A program made the translations under genes and the position numbers. A stretch of DNA of 13,522 nucleotides, taken from positions 1 through 13,522 of the forward strand of contig JAEDGW010000074.1 in NCBI GenBank assembly GCA_016297325.1, read 5' to 3'. The notes below the pieces were generated by a model that worked only from the letters and a program-made list of their open reading frames with translations, had not been told where the DNA came from and did not search any database. Positions 12,116 through 13,522 of the stretch are shown here, piece after piece (the stretch's first letter is position 1; each line of letters opens with the position of its first letter). Source of the stretch: Coprococcus sp. Lineage in GTDB: Bacteria; Bacillota; Clostridia; Lachnospirales; Lachnospiraceae.

Positions 12116-13435
12116 ATGAAACCAAAGACCATACTACAGAAAAGAGTATATGAAATCCATAAGAATCTTCCTGCTCTTACACAACATCAAAAGGAGTGGG
12201 CACTGGAGCACTGTTTCAAGCATCTGTGCATATTCCATAAGACTACAAAAGAATATATCTGCGTAGATTGCGGACATCGTTGGAAATATGATGACCTGTC
12301 AGGGAATTGTCCTCATTGTAATTTAGTACTAACATTTCACGACAAGCCCCGTCAGAGGGTCTTCAAAGACTGGAACTATTATTCTATCATCCAGACCTAC
12401 CAAGAGTTTACAGTCATCCGCATATTCTATATAGACAGATACATAAAACTAGGCGAAGTTCACAACCTCGGAGATTTCTACGAAATATCGCAGTACTGGT
12501 TCGACGATAATGGCGGTCAGGTAATTCTGGCAAAGAACAAACTGATGTTTTCGTTCTACAGCAACACCCCTTTCAATCTCAGAAGCGAACTGAATGTCAA
12601 GCAAGCCTACAATGAATATGATTACATCTCTCCTTACCAGATATATCCAAAGATTCAGGTCAGCAAGGCCCTAAAAAGAAACGGACTGAAGAAGTCATTC
12701 AGAGGCTTCCGTGAAGTAGATGTCATCAGATACCTCTTGAGCGAACCCATATATGAAACACTCTGGAAGCAGAAGGACCTGCCTATGATTAAACGATTCC
12801 ATAGTGACGGCTATCGCATCAAGAAATACTGGAAACAGATCCTCAAATTCAAAAAACGTGACTACAAGGTCGAAAATATCGGCTTATGGTTTGACTATCT
12901 CGATCTTCTCTCATACTTCGGCAAAGACATCAACAACCCTCATTACCTGTTCCCAGCAGATTTTACAGCAGCTCACGATCTCTATATGAAACGAAAACGC
13001 AAGAGAATGGAGAAAGAAAACGAGGAACGCAGAAGACAATATGAGAAAGAAGCCAAAGAAAGAGAACTCCAGAGAATCATTGAACAGGAAAAGAAGGCAG
13101 AAGAGTTCATCAAGAACAAGAGCAAATACTTCGACATCACATTCCGTAACTCTAACATCATAGTAGTAGTCCTCAGCAGCATAGATGCCTACAAGAAAGA
13201 AGGCGACACCCTCCATCACTGCGTCTTCACCAACACCTACTACGACCGCAAGAACTCCCTCATCCTCTCTGCCCGACTCATCGAAACCCCGGACACTCCG
13301 ATCGAAACTATAGAACTATCCCTCACCGACGGCCACATCCTCCAATGCTACGGCTCCCACAACCAAGAAACCCAATACCACAACGAAATCATCTCCCTCG
13401 TCAACCAACACTCCCACCTCATCCTCGCTGCGTAA
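12116..13435 (+). CDS. pcfJ: PcfJ-like protein of conjugative elements
   Basis: A 439-residue protein. Near the N-terminus is a zinc-ribbon-like CxxC-x12-CxxC (C49, C52, C65, C68; CVDCGHRW ... CPHC). Residues about 290-335 are a highly charged coiled coil (runs of KRKRKRMEKENEERRRQ type). Residues about 340-435 carry the PcfJ signature, including DTLHHCVFTN (364-373), YYDRKNSLILSARL and the later IETIELSLTDGHILQCYG. The molecular activity of PcfJ is not known; it always travels with pcfK on mobile elements. It is the last gene visible; the final 87 bases to the right edge hold nothing I can identify. Confidence 0.88.
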   Translation: MKPKTILQKRVYEIHKNLPALTQHQKEWALEHCFKHLCIFHKTTKEYICVDCGHRWKYDDLSGNCPHCNLVLTFHDKPRQRVFKDWNYYSIIQTYQEFTVIRIFYIDRYIKLGEVHNLGDFYEISQYWFDDNGGQVILAKNKLMFSFYSNTPFNLRSELNVKQAYNEYDYISPYQIYPKIQVSKALKRNGLKKSFRGFREVDVIRYLLSEPIYETLWKQKDLPMIKRFHSDGYRIKKYWKQILKFKKRDYKVENIGLWFDYLDLLSYFGKDINNPHYLFPADFTAAHDLYMKRKRKRMEKENEERRRQYEKEAKERELQRIIEQEKKAEEFIKNKSKYFDITFRNSNIIVVVLSSIDAYKKEGDTLHHCVFTNTYYDRKNSLILSARLIETPDTPIETIELSLTDGHILQCYGSHNQETQYHNEIISLVNQHSHLILAA

Positions 13436-13522
13436 TTTGATTTATCAGCATCACATTTGCCAATTAATTATTAAATTTCCTCTATAAATCTCCAATCCCC
13501 CATAGTCACAAATATGCCAGAG

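Overview
The window looks like DNA from a member of the Bacteroidales, probably a gut-type lineage. The support is indirect but consistent: promoters of the Bacteroidetes TTG / TAnnTTTGC type, a TonB-receptor-like outer-membrane protein, a GLPGLI-family protein, a DUF3244-like exported protein, and PcfK/PcfJ genes of the kind carried on Bacteroidales conjugative elements.

Region 1 (1-7200, minus strand) reads as one operon for making and exporting a small peptide. From its promoter at 7158-7191 the order is: DUF3244-like exported protein (6754-7131), a 59-residue double-glycine precursor peptide (6472-6651), a strong hairpin (6435-6462), a GLPGLI-family protein (5567-6415), a large outer-membrane beta-barrel protein (2970-5567), a C39 peptidase-ABC exporter (733-2955) and a HlyD-type membrane fusion protein cut by the left edge (1-718). 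The likely logic is that the exporter cleaves the precursor after its GG and moves it across the inner membrane with the HlyD partner. The barrel and GLPGLI proteins act in the envelope, and the hairpin keeps precursor mRNA more abundant than exporter mRNA. The exporter genes are visibly G+C-rich while the upstream genes are A+T-rich, so the operon looks composite.

Region 2 (7200-9092) holds a candidate regulator for that operon: a membrane-anchored TPR protein with a C-terminal helix-turn-helix-like segment (7356-9074). Copies of a GTGAGA motif lie in the peptide-operon promoter and just past the regulator's stop codon.

Region 3 (9092-10890) is the most notable part. An Abi_2-family HEPN ribonuclease-like gene (9896-10789, minus) is followed on the same strand by two tandem non-coding units of about 200-215 nt (9299-9498 and 9623-9839). 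The two are diverged copies that keep the same nested helices through compensatory changes. Each has its own TATATTTGC promoter and a terminator-like 3' hairpin. The Abi gene has the same 13-base promoter core and a terminator-like hairpin plus U10 in its leader. This is best read as a HEPN toxin with duplicated RNA antitoxins, related to the AbiF-type toxin/RNA-antitoxin systems.

Region 4 (10890-13522, plus strand) is a fragment of a conjugative or integrative element. A roughly 105-nt branched inverted repeat (11018-11123) lies ahead of a short SSB-like gene, a 45-codon gene, pcfK and pcfJ. The defence-type module thus sits beside mobile-element DNA, divergent from it.
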